DNA from: Cryobacterium fucosi
GTDB lineage: Bacteria > Actinomycetota > Actinomycetes > Actinomycetales > Microbacteriaceae
NCBI RefSeq assembly: GCF_004403515.1
Contig: NZ_SOHH01000064.1
Coordinates: 9,989 to 73,988 of the forward strand
DNA length: 64,000 nt
Direction of reading: 5' to 3'
The first letter of the stretch is position 1. Every line of letters begins with the position of its first letter. The notes under the pieces were generated by a model. It made no database searches. It was not told where the DNA came from and saw only the letters and a list, made by a program, of their open reading frames with translations. Positions 51,759-60,719 of the stretch are shown in pieces. The translations under genes and the position numbers were made by a program.

Positions 51759-52451
51759 TCAGACGAAGAGGTTCGCGCGTTCCAGGTCTTCAGCGAAGTC
51801 GACCTCTACCGCGTAGAAGTCCGAGATGTCGAGCGGCTCGACGAGGAGGTTGTTCCTCTCGATGGCGAGTTCGATGCCGCGTTCGAAGTAGTCCTGGTCG
51901 CCGACCTTGGCGAGGTGGTGCAGCAGGATCGCCTTGTATGCGCTCGAGATGTAGTTGATGCCGACCGCTTCGCCGAGCCCGCCCTTGACGGTCTTCGACA
52001 ATTCCTTGATGTAACCCTCGGCGCTGGTCGTGTACTTGACCTCTTCATCGGACACCTTCGAGGTGTTGACGGTGACGAATGACTGGTCGCGGGCGACCAT
52101 CGCTGCGGCGCGGTCGAGGATGGCGGGATCGAAGACGACGTCGCCGTTCATCCACAGCACGCCGCCGGTGCTCGACGCCTGCAACGCGCGCATCAGGCTC
52201 TTCGACGTGTTCGTCTGGTCGTACTCCTCGTTGTACACGAAGGATGCCTGCGGGAACGCCTCGATGATGTGCTCGAGCTTGTAGCCGACCACGATGGTGA
52301 CCTTGGCCTTCTTGCCGAAGGCGTGCGCGATGTTGTCGAACTGCTGCTGCATGATCGTTCGACCGTCGTTGAGCTCGGTGAGCGGCTTCGGAAGCGAACG
52401 ACCGAGTCTGCTACCCATGCCTGCTGCCAAAATGACTACCTGGGTGGTCAC
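51759..52451 (-). CDS. Nucleotidyltransferase (sugar/polyol-phosphate cytidylyl- or guanylyltransferase-like)
   Basis: This 230-residue protein has the nucleotidyltransferase start VILAAGMGSRLGRSLPKPLTEL with the Gly-rich loop and KP, plus VLWMNGDVVFDP and EAVGINYISS. This resembles LicC/IPCT-type enzymes that activate choline- or inositol-phosphate with CTP, but substrate cannot be read from sequence. It may supply the CDP-activated unit to the phosphotransferase and TagF-like protein. It is divergent from the ABC transporter with the long N-terminal extension. Confidence 0.85.
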   Translation of the reverse strand: MTTQVVILAAGMGSRLGRSLPKPLTELNDGRTIMQQQFDNIAHAFGKKAKVTIVVGYKLEHIIEAFPQASFVYNEEYDQTNTSKSLMRALQASSTGGVLWMNGDVVFDPAILDRAAAMVARDQSFVTVNTSKVSDEEVKYTTSAEGYIKELSKTVKGGLGEAVGINYISSAYKAILLHHLAKVGDQDYFERGIELAIERNNLLVEPLDISDFYAVEVDFAEDLERANLFV

Positions 52452-52720
52452 GATTGTCTCCTAAAAAAAGATTCGAGTGACCCCTGCATTCGATGCATAA
52501 GACTCTTGTTTCGAACAAGTTTGTCTAGGGTTCACCCATAAGTTCACGTATAGACACGCCGTTATGCCAGCATCAGTCTACCTTATGCCCTCTATCAGAG
52601 GGAAGAGGCGGTTCCGGCGCGCGCCAATTCCGTGAACGCCGGCGCCGAACCGGCTTCGTTTTGTGTCTTCAGCTGACCGGCAAACCTGCGGTGTCGGACG
52701 GTCCTTGGTAGGTTAGCGAG
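52452..52720. promoter_or_regulatory. Divergent promoter region with a 15-bp palindrome
   Basis: This 269-bp stretch is relatively AT-rich near 52455-52580. It holds the dyad CTTGTT-TCG-AACAAG (52505-52519) and two GTTCAC motifs at 52530 and 52542 (12-bp spacing). Near the plus-strand gene, TAGGTT (52709-52714) lies 6 nt before the GTG at 52721, fitting a leaderless start. No gene is visible. Confidence 0.5.
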
Positions 52721-54292
52721 GTGACTCTTGTGCCCCCCAACTCCGAGCCCGACGAGCCGACGACAGTCCCACCCGTGGTGGTTGAGACCACTGCGGAGTC
52801 GCAGAATACAACGGACCAGCACGACACTCGGATGTCCACGCCCGCGGCGCCCGGGGCGCCCGTGCGCAAGGCCCCGGTTCGCAAGACTCCGGCCCGGCCG
52901 ACGGGTACCGCCCGAACACCCGCTGCGCGTGCCAAGCCCGCCGCCCCGCCGCGCGCCGACAACTCGGAAGCTCCGGCGACGTCTGCTGGGGCAGCGCCGA
53001 AGCCCCGGACGACCAGGCCCGCGGCCGCGAAGGCAACGGCAACGCGCACGGCCACCGCCAAGGCCGAATCGGCCGCCAAGTCGAGTGCGGCGCGTGCCGA
53101 CACCGCGAAGGCACGCGCCGCAAAGGCCGCAGCGACCAGGGCCGCGGCGCTCGCTTCCTCGCTTGGCCAGACGGTCGCCGAGCCGATTGTCGTTGAGACC
53201 GCGCACGTTGAGACCGCGCACGTCGAACCCCCTGTGTCCGAGCCCGCTACCGCCAAGGCTGCTGACTCGACGCCCGCGAAACTCGAGCCGATCGTCGATG
53301 CCCCGGCCGTTGCGGATCCGGTCGCAGTCCCCGCGTCGACGGCAGCGCCCGCCACGAACGCCGAGACCCTGCCGACCGACGATGCCGTAACCGTCGCGGC
53401 ACCGGAGGCAGACATTGAGGCACCCCAGGCGGTGGCCGTCCGGGCTCCCCGGAAGGCGCCGGCGCGATCATTGCGTGCCTCGACGAAGCGGAGTCCGAAG
53501 TCGGCCCCGCCGGTCTCGGACGAGCCCCTCACCCCGGTCGTCCTGTCGCTGACCGGGCTGAAGAAGAGCTTCGGCAACACCGTGGCCGTCTCCGGGATCG
53601 ACCTCGAGGTTCGCGAGGGGTCCTTCTACGGCATCGTCGGCCCCAACGGCGCGGGCAAGACCACGACCCTCTCCATGATCACCGGACTTCTCCGGCCCGA
53701 CGCGGGCTCCGTCCAGGTGCACGGCATCGATGTCTGGGGCAGCCCGATCGCAGCCAAGCGCATCATCGGCGTGCTGCCGGACCGGCTGCGGCTGTTCGAC
53801 CGGCTCACCGGGGCGCAGCTGCTCTACTACTCCGGTGTCCTGCGGGGACTCGACGGGGCGACAGTTCGCAAGAGGTCGGCAGACCTTGCCGCGGCGTTCG
53901 GCCTGGAAGATGCGCTCAACCGGCTCGTCGCCGACTACTCGGCCGGCATGACGAAGAAGATCGCCCTGGCCTGCGCGATGATCCACTCGCCGAGGCTCCT
54001 CGTGCTCGACGAACCATTCGAGTCTGTCGACCCTGTCTCCGCGGTCAATGTCACGGAGATACTGCAGAAGTATGTGGCCAGCGGCGGCACGGTGGTGCTG
54101 TCCAGTCATGGCATGGACCTGATCCAGCGTGTCTGCGACCACGTGGCCATCATCGTGCAGGGCGCCGTTCTCGCTGCGGGGACGATCGACGAGGTCCGGG
54201 GTGAGAAGACCCTTGAAGAGCGGTTCATCGAGCTTGCCGGCGGACGCAAGGTTGCGGAGGGCATGGAGTGGCTGCACAGTTTCTCGGACTGA
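52721..54292 (+). CDS. ABC transporter ATPase with long Ala/Pro/Lys-rich N-terminal extension
   Basis: This 523-residue protein has a low-complexity N-terminus of ~270 residues (Ala, Pro, Thr, Lys, Arg, resembling histone H1-like tails, e.g. KARAAKAAATRAAAL), with internal VETAHVETAHVE repeats. The ABC domain begins at about 272: Walker A GPNGAGKTTT (308-317), signature YSAGMTKKIAL (degenerate LSGGQ), Walker B LLVLDEPFESVDP and switch His in SSHGMDL. Most ABC-2 ATPases are ~300 residues, so the extension doubles it. It is coupled to the permease gene by 25-bp overlap. Confidence 0.88.
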   Translation: MTLVPPNSEPDEPTTVPPVVVETTAESQNTTDQHDTRMSTPAAPGAPVRKAPVRKTPARPTGTARTPAARAKPAAPPRADNSEAPATSAGAAPKPRTTRPAAAKATATRTATAKAESAAKSSAARADTAKARAAKAAATRAAALASSLGQTVAEPIVVETAHVETAHVEPPVSEPATAKAADSTPAKLEPIVDAPAVADPVAVPASTAAPATNAETLPTDDAVTVAAPEADIEAPQAVAVRAPRKAPARSLRASTKRSPKSAPPVSDEPLTPVVLSLTGLKKSFGNTVAVSGIDLEVREGSFYGIVGPNGAGKTTTLSMITGLLRPDAGSVQVHGIDVWGSPIAAKRIIGVLPDRLRLFDRLTGAQLLYYSGVLRGLDGATVRKRSADLAAAFGLEDALNRLVADYSAGMTKKIALACAMIHSPRLLVLDEPFESVDPVSAVNVTEILQKYVASGGTVVLSSHGMDLIQRVCDHVAIIVQGAVLAAGTIDEVRGEKTLEERFIELAGGRKVAEGMEWLHSFSD

Positions 54293-55842
54293 AACTCCGC
54301 CTGCTCGCGAACCTGTTCCGGCGCAGCCCCTGGCAGGCCGTCGGTATCGCGATCGCGCTCCTCTACGGCCTTGCCGTCGCTGTCGGTCTCGTCATCCTGT
54401 TGGTCGGACTCCGCTTCGTCGGCGACATCGTCGCCGTTCGCGACGGCCTGGTCGTCGCCGGGTCGATCGTCGTGCTCGGATTCCTGCTCGTTCCCCTGGT
54501 CTTCGGCATTGACGACAGCATGGACCCGCGGAAGTTCGCGACCATGGGCATCCCGAATCGTCGGCTGTCCGGAGGACTTGCGCTCGCCTCGCTGGTCGGG
54601 GTGCCGGCCCTCGTGCTCTCGCTCGTGCTCCTCGGCACCGTCGTGACCTGGTCGCGGGGTGTCATCGAGACGCTGCTGGCCATGGTGGCGGCCGCCATTC
54701 TGCTGGTGACCTGCATGCTGGCCTCCCGGGTGAGCACCTCGATCGCGGCATTCCTGCTGTCGACCCGCCGGTCCCGGGAATTCACCGGCATCATCGGCGT
54801 GCTCTTCCTGGTGATGGTGGCCCCGGTTGTGCTGCTCATTCTCAACCTCGATTGGCAGCGCTACGGCCTCGACCTTCTCGGGGGGCTCTCGGCCATCCTC
54901 GGCTGGACGCCCCTCGGGGCCGCCTGGGCGGTTCCCGGCGACGCCGCCACCGGCGCCTGGGGGACGGCCTTCCTCAAGCTGCTGATCGCGGCCGCCACGG
55001 TCTACCTTCTTTGGCTGGCCTGGCAGGCCCTGGTCGCACGGATGCTCGTCACCCCGGGCAGGGAGGCCCAGGCCCGCCAGTACGGCGGCCTCGGCTGGTT
55101 CGACCGGATGCCGCACACCCCGATCGGCGTCATCGCGGCACGCAGCCTCACATATTGGGGCAGGGACTCGCGCTACTGGATGTCACTCGTCATGATCCCT
55201 GTCATTCCGATCCTGGTCATCCTGCCGTTGTCCTTCGCCGGGGTGCCGCTCCCCTACCTTGCCCTGCTCCCGGTCCCGCTCATGTGCATCTTCCTCGGCT
55301 GGACGATGCACAACGACGTCGCCTACGACCACACGGCCATCTGGCTCCACGTCGCCTCCGGCACCCGGGGATTCGCCGATCGGATCGGACGCCTGGTCCC
55401 GACCCTGTTCGTCGGCATCCCGTTGATCGGGATCGGTTCGGCGGTCAGCGTCTCGTTCTTCGGGGACTGGGCGGTGCTCCCGTCGGTGCTCGGCGTGAGC
55501 ACGTGCATCCTCCTCACCGGGCTCGGTTTTTCCAGCTACACCTCGGCCAGGTTTCCGTACCCGTCGACGAAACCGGGGGACAGCCCATTCGCCCAGCCCC
55601 AGTCGACCGACACCGCCGCGGCGATGATCCAGTCGCTGACCTTCACCGGCTCGATCCTGCTGTCCCTCCCGGCGATCTCCTTCGCCGTCCTGGGCATATT
55701 CTCCGATCCGATCTGGCACCTGCCGGCGCTGTTCTCGGGCGTCGGAGTCGGCCTGCTCACCCTTATCGGCGGCATCTGGCTTGGCTCCCGCACGTTCGAA
55801 CGGCGCGGGCCGGAGATGCTCGCGTCCGCGATTCGAGCCTGA
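54268..55842 (+). CDS. ABC-type transporter membrane permease
   Basis: This 524-residue membrane protein has about twelve predicted helices, the first at about 25-50 and the last ~490-512, in two similar halves. Loops carry charged stretches (DSMDPRKFATMGIPNRR; EFTGIIGVLFL). It lacks a recognised substrate motif and looks like an export permease of the multi-helix ABC-2-related kind partnering the preceding ATPase. The GTG at 54268 overlaps that gene by 25 bp. Substrate unknown. Confidence 0.78.
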   Translation: MAAQFLGLKLRLLANLFRRSPWQAVGIAIALLYGLAVAVGLVILLVGLRFVGDIVAVRDGLVVAGSIVVLGFLLVPLVFGIDDSMDPRKFATMGIPNRRLSGGLALASLVGVPALVLSLVLLGTVVTWSRGVIETLLAMVAAAILLVTCMLASRVSTSIAAFLLSTRRSREFTGIIGVLFLVMVAPVVLLILNLDWQRYGLDLLGGLSAILGWTPLGAAWAVPGDAATGAWGTAFLKLLIAAATVYLLWLAWQALVARMLVTPGREAQARQYGGLGWFDRMPHTPIGVIAARSLTYWGRDSRYWMSLVMIPVIPILVILPLSFAGVPLPYLALLPVPLMCIFLGWTMHNDVAYDHTAIWLHVASGTRGFADRIGRLVPTLFVGIPLIGIGSAVSVSFFGDWAVLPSVLGVSTCILLTGLGFSSYTSARFPYPSTKPGDSPFAQPQSTDTAAAMIQSLTFTGSILLSLPAISFAVLGIFSDPIWHLPALFSGVGVGLLTLIGGIWLGSRTFERRGPEMLASAIRA

Positions 55843-55884
55843 GTCGCCCACACCGCTCGTCCCGCTCCTGCCTACAATGTTCGT

Positions 55885-56169
55885 ATGACTGAAGACTTTC
55901 GCGCGAGCATTGCAGAACCGGGCCAGCCGGGCGGCGGCATCTCCACGCTCGACCGCGAGCTCGAGGAGCTCATCAACCAAGAGCAGATCGAGCCGGGGGA
56001 CCACGAGCGGTTCTCCCACTACGTCCCGAAGGACAAGATCCTCGAGTCCGCGATATCCGGAAAGCCGGTGCGCGCCCTGTGCGGCAAGAAATGGCTTCCC
56101 GGACGCGACCCGGAGAAGTTCCCGGTCTGCCCGACCTGCAAGGCCATCTACGAAAAGATGAAGGGCTAG
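55885..56169 (+). CDS. DUF3039 protein
   Basis: This 94-residue acidic protein of the actinobacterial DUF3039 family has ERFSHYVPKDKILESAISG and a C-terminal metal-site-like ALCGKKWLPGRDPEKFPVC-PTCK with three Cys. Function is unknown. The ATG lies 6 nt after TACAAT (55873-55878), one of the best -10 boxes in the window, so the mRNA is likely leaderless. Confidence 0.9.
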   Translation: MTEDFRASIAEPGQPGGGISTLDRELEELINQEQIEPGDHERFSHYVPKDKILESAISGKPVRALCGKKWLPGRDPEKFPVCPTCKAIYEKMKG

Positions 56170-56178
56170 TCCGCCGTC

Positions 56179-56225
56179 GGTGGTCGAGCGTGTCGAGACC
56201 GCGGATCTCGACAAGCTCGATCACC
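56179..56225. repeat. Hairpin-forming palindromic repeat pair
   Basis: One forward GGTGGTCGAGCGTGTCGAGA unit and one inverted CTCGACAAGCTCGATCACC unit are joined head to head and can pair almost perfectly over ~20 bp. It belongs to the same family as the repeats at 1-137, 5182-5295 and 7714-7941, and lies between the convergent DUF3039 and pncB genes. Confidence 0.9.
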
Positions 56226-56268
56226 GGGAGTAGGGTCATCGCCCGCCCGGTCTCCGGGAGTAGGGTCA
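56224..56268. repeat. 15-bp direct repeat at the pncB 3' end
   Basis: CCGGGAGTAGGGTCA occurs at 56224-56238 and again at 56254-56268, separated by 15 bp. The last three bases of the second copy are the stop codon of the minus-strand pncB gene. It may have arisen by local duplication. Confidence 0.9.
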
Positions 56269-57594
56269 GGCCTGGCGGTACAGGGTGGGGATGACGGGAT
56301 CTCCGCGGCCGAGCCGGAACGCCTCGATCGGCAGCTCCTGCATGACGCGAGCATTGTGGGTCCTGGCCCGCACCGTGCCGGCGACCCCGAGGTAGGCCTC
56401 GTCGATGACGCCGTCGGTGACGAACGGCACGAGCAGGGCGCGGTCACGACCGTCCGGGGCCTCGAGGCCGGAGGTGTCATCATCCGACTGGCCGACCAGC
56501 ACGATTTCGGCACGCGCGATTCCGGCAGCGTCGAGGCGTCGCACCGAGCGTTTGCGGCCGCCGACGCCCGCCTTGGCGGTGGACGTCTTGGCGACCGAGA
56601 CCCATTCGCCGGCGTCGTCCCGGTGAGCCACCAGCTTGTAGACCATGCCCGCCGCGGGATGCCCGGATCCGGTGACGACGGATGTGCCGACCCCGAACGC
56701 GTCGACCGGCGAGGCGGAGAGAGCGGCAATCGAGTACTCGTCGAGGTCGCTGGTGACCGTGATCCTGGTGTTCACGGCGCCGAGCGAATCCAGTTGCGCT
56801 CGTGCTCCTGCGACGACGGTCGGCAGGTCGCCCGAGTCGATCCGGATCGAGCCGAGGCCGGGACCGGCCACCTTGACGGCCAGGTCGATCCCGCGGGTGA
56901 CGTCGTAGGTGTCGACGAGGAGGGTGGTCGATGCCCCGAAGGCGGCCACCTGGGCGCGGAAGGCGTCTTCCTCGCTGTCGTGCAGCAGGGTGAACGAGTG
57001 CGCGGCGGTGCCCATCGTCGGCACGCCCCAGGTCCGCCCGGCCTCGAGGTTGCTCGTCGACGCGAAGCCGGCGATGTAGGCGGCCCGGGCCGCCGCGACG
57101 GCCGAGTACTCCCCGGTGCGCCGGGAGCCCATTTCCGCGAGCGGCCGGCCCAGGCTCACCGACACCATCCGGGCTGCCGCGCCGGCGACGGAGCTGTCGT
57201 AGTTGAGCACGCTGAGGATGAGGGTTTCGAGGATGACGCACTCGGCGAAGCCGCCGTCGACCGTCACCAGGGGCGAGCCGGGGAAGTAGGCCTCGCCCTC
57301 CTGATAGCCCCAGATGTCGCCGCGGAAGGCGTAGTCGGCCAGCCAGTCGAGGGTCGGCCGGCGCACGACGGAGTTGGCGTCGAGCCAGGCGAGTTCGGCA
57401 TCCGTGAACCTGAAATCGCGGATGAGCTCGAGGAGACGACCGGTGCCCGCGACGATTCCGTAGCGGCGGCCGGAGGGGAGTCGTCTGGCGAAGGCCTCGA
57501 ACTGGCACTCGCGACCGGCGGTGCCGCTCTGGATGGCGGCGTCCACCATGGTGAGCTCGTAACGGTCGGTGCGGAATGCTGAGGATTCGGTCAC
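56266..57594 (-). CDS. pncB: Nicotinate phosphoribosyltransferase
   Basis: This 442-residue enzyme makes nicotinate mononucleotide from nicotinate and PRPP, the salvage entry to NAD. Motifs include FRTDRYELTMVDAAI at the start, a central TMGTAAHSFTLLHDSEEDAF and SIRIDSGDLPTVV, and GTSVVTGSGHPAAGMVYKLV. It complements nadABC in the same window. The GTG start at 57594 lies 7 nt after TAGGGT (57602-57607, minus strand), consistent with a leaderless mRNA. Confidence 0.94.
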   Translation of the reverse strand: MTESSAFRTDRYELTMVDAAIQSGTAGRECQFEAFARRLPSGRRYGIVAGTGRLLELIRDFRFTDAELAWLDANSVVRRPTLDWLADYAFRGDIWGYQEGEAYFPGSPLVTVDGGFAECVILETLILSVLNYDSSVAGAAARMVSVSLGRPLAEMGSRRTGEYSAVAAARAAYIAGFASTSNLEAGRTWGVPTMGTAAHSFTLLHDSEEDAFRAQVAAFGASTTLLVDTYDVTRGIDLAVKVAGPGLGSIRIDSGDLPTVVAGARAQLDSLGAVNTRITVTSDLDEYSIAALSASPVDAFGVGTSVVTGSGHPAAGMVYKLVAHRDDAGEWVSVAKTSTAKAGVGGRKRSVRRLDAAGIARAEIVLVGQSDDDTSGLEAPDGRDRALLVPFVTDGVIDEAYLGVAGTVRARTHNARVMQELPIEAFRLGRGDPVIPTLYRQA

Positions 57595-57640
57595 CCGATA
57601 AACCCTATCCGCACCGACCGGCGATCGGCCCGGTGAGGAC

Positions 57641-58873
57641 TTACAGGGCGCCGAAGGCGACGATGCAGTTCTGGCCGCCGAAGCCGAATGCGTTCGCGAG
57701 GGCGTAACGGACCGGCTTCACCCTGGCGGTCAGCGGAACGTAGTCGAGGGTGCAGTCAGGGTCGGGAGTGACGTAGTTGATCGTCGGCGGGATGATCCCG
57801 GTGCGGATCGACAGGGCGCAGAGCAGGCCGGAGAGGGCTCCCGCCGCGCCGATCAGGTGACCGGTCATCGACTTGGGAGCCGTGACGGCGATTCCGTCTG
57901 CCGAGTTGCCGAGTGCTTGGCGAATGGCCGAGGACTCCGCGCGGTCGTTCGCCTGGGTCGAGGTGCCGTGCGCGCAGATCATGTCGATGTCGCTCGGGTT
58001 CAATTTCGATTTGGCGAGGGCCCGGGTCATCGCGAGGCTGGCGTACTTTCCCGTCGGTTCGGGTGCCACGATGCTGTGGCCGTCGCTGGTCAGCGCCCCG
58101 CCGAGGACCTCGGCGTAGACGCGGGCGCCGCGGGCCTTGGCGTGGGAGAGCAGCTCCATCACGAAGATGACCGCGCCCTCGCCGAAGACGAGGCCGTTTC
58201 GGTCGGCGTCGAACGGTCGGCTCGCCTCGGCGGGGGAGTCGTTGTTCTTGGAGGCCGCGTGCATGGCATTGAGCCCGGCGAACATGACGGGCGTGATTGC
58301 GGCTTCGACGCCGCCGGCGATGACGACGTCAGCGTCCCCCATCATCAGGAGCGTGCGGGCTTCGAGCAGGGCGTAGGCGCCGCTCGCGCAGGCCAGGGCG
58401 CTGGCGTTGACCGGGCCGTGCACGCCGAGGTCGATCGCCACCTCGCAGGCGGCCATGTTGAGCAGCGACGACGGCACGAAACGCGGCGGGATGCGCCGCG
58501 AACCGCCGGAGTTGACGAGTTCGGTGGCCTCCTGGATCTCCGCATAGCCGGAAACGGCGCTGTTCACCACGACGGCGGTGTCGATTCCTTCCATGGACGG
58601 GCCGAACCCGGCGTCGGACACGGCCTCGCGGGCGGCGGCGATCGCGAGCTGGGACGCACGGGACGCCCGCCTGACCTGCTTGATGGACATCTGCTCGGCG
58701 GGAACGAAGTTCTTCACTTCGCCGGCGATCTGGGTCGGCAGACCCTCGGGGTCGAACTGCGTGATCCGCGCCACCCCGCTTCGGCCGTTTGTGAGTCCCG
58801 ACCAGGTGTCCCGCCAGGTGTTTCCCAGGGGCGTCAAGGCGCCCAACCCGGTAATTACGACTCGATCATTCAC
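57641..58873 (-). CDS. fabF: 3-oxoacyl-[acyl-carrier-protein] synthase II
   Basis: This 410-residue condensing enzyme has the Cys-His-His set: Cys162 in ACASGAYAL, His in AHGTSTQANDRAE and His in KSMTGHLIGAAG. It elongates acyl-ACP chains with malonyl-ACP. It stands alone, without fabD, fabH or acpP nearby, so it could be a second KAS copy or an isolated core gene. GAGGAGATGA precedes the ATG. Confidence 0.93.
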   Translation of the reverse strand: MNDRVVITGLGALTPLGNTWRDTWSGLTNGRSGVARITQFDPEGLPTQIAGEVKNFVPAEQMSIKQVRRASRASQLAIAAAREAVSDAGFGPSMEGIDTAVVVNSAVSGYAEIQEATELVNSGGSRRIPPRFVPSSLLNMAACEVAIDLGVHGPVNASALACASGAYALLEARTLLMMGDADVVIAGGVEAAITPVMFAGLNAMHAASKNNDSPAEASRPFDADRNGLVFGEGAVIFVMELLSHAKARGARVYAEVLGGALTSDGHSIVAPEPTGKYASLAMTRALAKSKLNPSDIDMICAHGTSTQANDRAESSAIRQALGNSADGIAVTAPKSMTGHLIGAAGALSGLLCALSIRTGIIPPTINYVTPDPDCTLDYVPLTARVKPVRYALANAFGFGGQNCIVAFGAL

Positions 58874-59119
58874 TGGGTCATCTCCTCAAACGACGAATGT
58901 GACGTCATTCTGTGCGGTTACCGTCGGTTGGCGGGCTCCATATTCCGAGTGTAGTTACGCCCATATTCCCGCCCTGGTACGTGCGAGGGCCTCTCGGCGG
59001 AGCCTGAGAATATGCCCACAATCGCCCGGTGCGGGGGCGGGCGAGGCGGGCTAACGCGGATCCCGACGCGGGCCGGGCACTTCGTCGGGAACGGGGGATT
59101 CCGACTAAGCTCGATTGTC

Positions 59120-59986
59120 GTGACGGATGCACCGATTGGAATCTTCGATTCCGGAGTGGGCGGCCTGACCGTCGCCCGGGCGATCAAGGATCAGCTGCCC
59201 AACGAATCGATCCTCTATATCGGGGATACCGCGCACTCCCCATACGGTCCGAAAAAGATCGCGGACGTGCGCCGCTACGCGCTCCAGGTGCTCGACGACC
59301 TTGTCGCGCAGGACGTGAAGATGCTGGTGATCGCGTGCAACACCGCCTCCGCCGCCGTGCTCCGCGACGCACGGGAGCGCTACAGCGTGCCCGTGGTCGA
59401 GGTCATCCAGCCCGCGGTCCGTCGCGCCGTCGGCACCACCCGGAACAACCGGGTCGGCGTGATCGGCACGGCCGGGACAGTCACGTCCCGCGCCTACGAC
59501 GATGCGTTCGCCGCCGCCACCACCATCCGGCTCTTCACCCAGGCCTGTCCCCGATTCGTCGAATTCGTCGAGGCCGGTGTGACCACCGGAGATGAGGTCC
59601 TCGCGGTCGCGGAGGAGTACCTCGCACCGCTGAAGGCGGCGGGGGTCGACACCCTGGTGCTCGGTTGCACGCACTATCCATTCCTGCGCGGCGCCATCTC
59701 CTACGTGATGGGCGACACCGTCACCCTCGTGTCCAGCGACACCGAGACGGCCAACGATGTCTACCGGGCGCTGGTCAGCCAGGGCGCCGAACGCGTGGAC
59801 ACGCGCCCGCCGACCTACCGCTACGAAGCCACCGGCGGCAGCGCCGAGGACTTCCTCAGCCTGGCCCATCGCCTGGTCGGCCAGGACATCTCCCGGGTCG
59901 ACCTCGTCGAGACCGGCACCTTCAATCTGAGCGAACTCGTCGAATTCGCGGCATCGCATCCGAACACCAACAAGGAGACCTTGTGA
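59120..59986 (+). CDS. murI: Glutamate racemase
   Basis: This 288-residue enzyme makes D-glutamate for peptidoglycan. Both catalytic cysteines are present: Cys73 in IACNTASA and a second in VLGCTHYPF; substrate-binding Asp10-Ser11 are in [11 protein letters not shown]. The GTG at 59120 was chosen over a longer frame because the fold starts at [14 protein letters not shown] lies 8 nt upstream, so the start may be leaderless. The stop overlaps the rph start by GTGA. Confidence 0.95.
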   Translation: MTDAPIGIFDSGVGGLTVARAIKDQLPNESILYIGDTAHSPYGPKKIADVRRYALQVLDDLVAQDVKMLVIACNTASAAVLRDARERYSVPVVEVIQPAVRRAVGTTRNNRVGVIGTAGTVTSRAYDDAFAAATTIRLFTQACPRFVEFVEAGVTTGDEVLAVAEEYLAPLKAAGVDTLVLGCTHYPFLRGAISYVMGDTVTLVSSDTETANDVYRALVSQGAERVDTRPPTYRYEATGGSAEDFLSLAHRLVGQDISRVDLVETGTFNLSELVEFAASHPNTNKETL

Positions 59987-60717
59987 ACGACACTGTGCGC
60001 GCCGACGGACGAACGACAGACGAGCTTCGGCAGGTCACGATCGAGCGAGGCTGGAGCGACCAGGCCGAAGGCTCGGCCCTGATCTCGTTCGGCCGCACCA
60101 AGGTGCTCTGCACCGCCTCCTTCACCAACGGCGTCCCGCGGTGGATGGCAGGCAAGGGAGCCGGCTGGGTCACCGCGGAGTACTCCATGCTGCCCCGGTC
60201 CACCAACGACCGGATGGCCCGCGAATCCGTCAAGGGCCGCATCGGAGGCCGCACCCACGAGATCAGCCGCCTGGTCGGCAGGAGCCTCCGCGCCGTGGTC
60301 GACATGAAGGCGCTCGGCGAGAACACGATCGTCCTGGACTGCGACGTGCTGCAGGCCGACGGCGGCACCCGCACGGCCGCCATCACCGGCGCATACGTCG
60401 CCCTGGCGGATGCCCTCGAATGGGGCCGGGAAAAGAAGTTCCTCGGCCAGAGGGCGCAGCCGTTGATCGACAGCGTCGCGGCCGTTTCCGTCGGAATCGT
60501 CGGCGGAGTGCCGATGCTGGACCTCGCCTACACGGAGGACTCGAAGGCAGAGACCGACATGAACGTGGTCGTCACCGGTCGCGGGCTGTTCGTGGAGGTG
60601 CAGGGTACCGCCGAGGGTGCCCCGTTCGATCGCAGCGAATTGAACTCCCTGCTCGACCTGGCGCTGGCCGGCACGGTCACCCTGACCGAGTTCCAGAAGA
60701 ACGCGCTGGGGCGCTAG
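59983..60717 (+). CDS. rph: Ribonuclease PH
   Basis: This 244-residue phosphorolytic 3'-5' exoribonuclease trims tRNA 3' ends. Motifs: [19 protein letters not shown], the phosphate-binding [20 protein letters not shown] and [24 protein letters not shown] start follows AAGGAG and overlaps murI. It forms a translationally coupled set with murI and rdgB. Confidence 0.96.
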   Translation: MNDTVRADGRTTDELRQVTIERGWSDQAEGSALISFGRTKVLCTASFTNGVPRWMAGKGAGWVTAEYSMLPRSTNDRMARESVKGRIGGRTHEISRLVGRSLRAVVDMKALGENTIVLDCDVLQADGGTRTAAITGAYVALADALEWGREKKFLGQRAQPLIDSVAAVSVGIVGGVPMLDLAYTEDSKAETDMNVVVTGRGLFVEVQGTAEGAPFDRSELNSLLDLALAGTVTLTEFQKNALGR

Positions 60718-60719
60718 CC

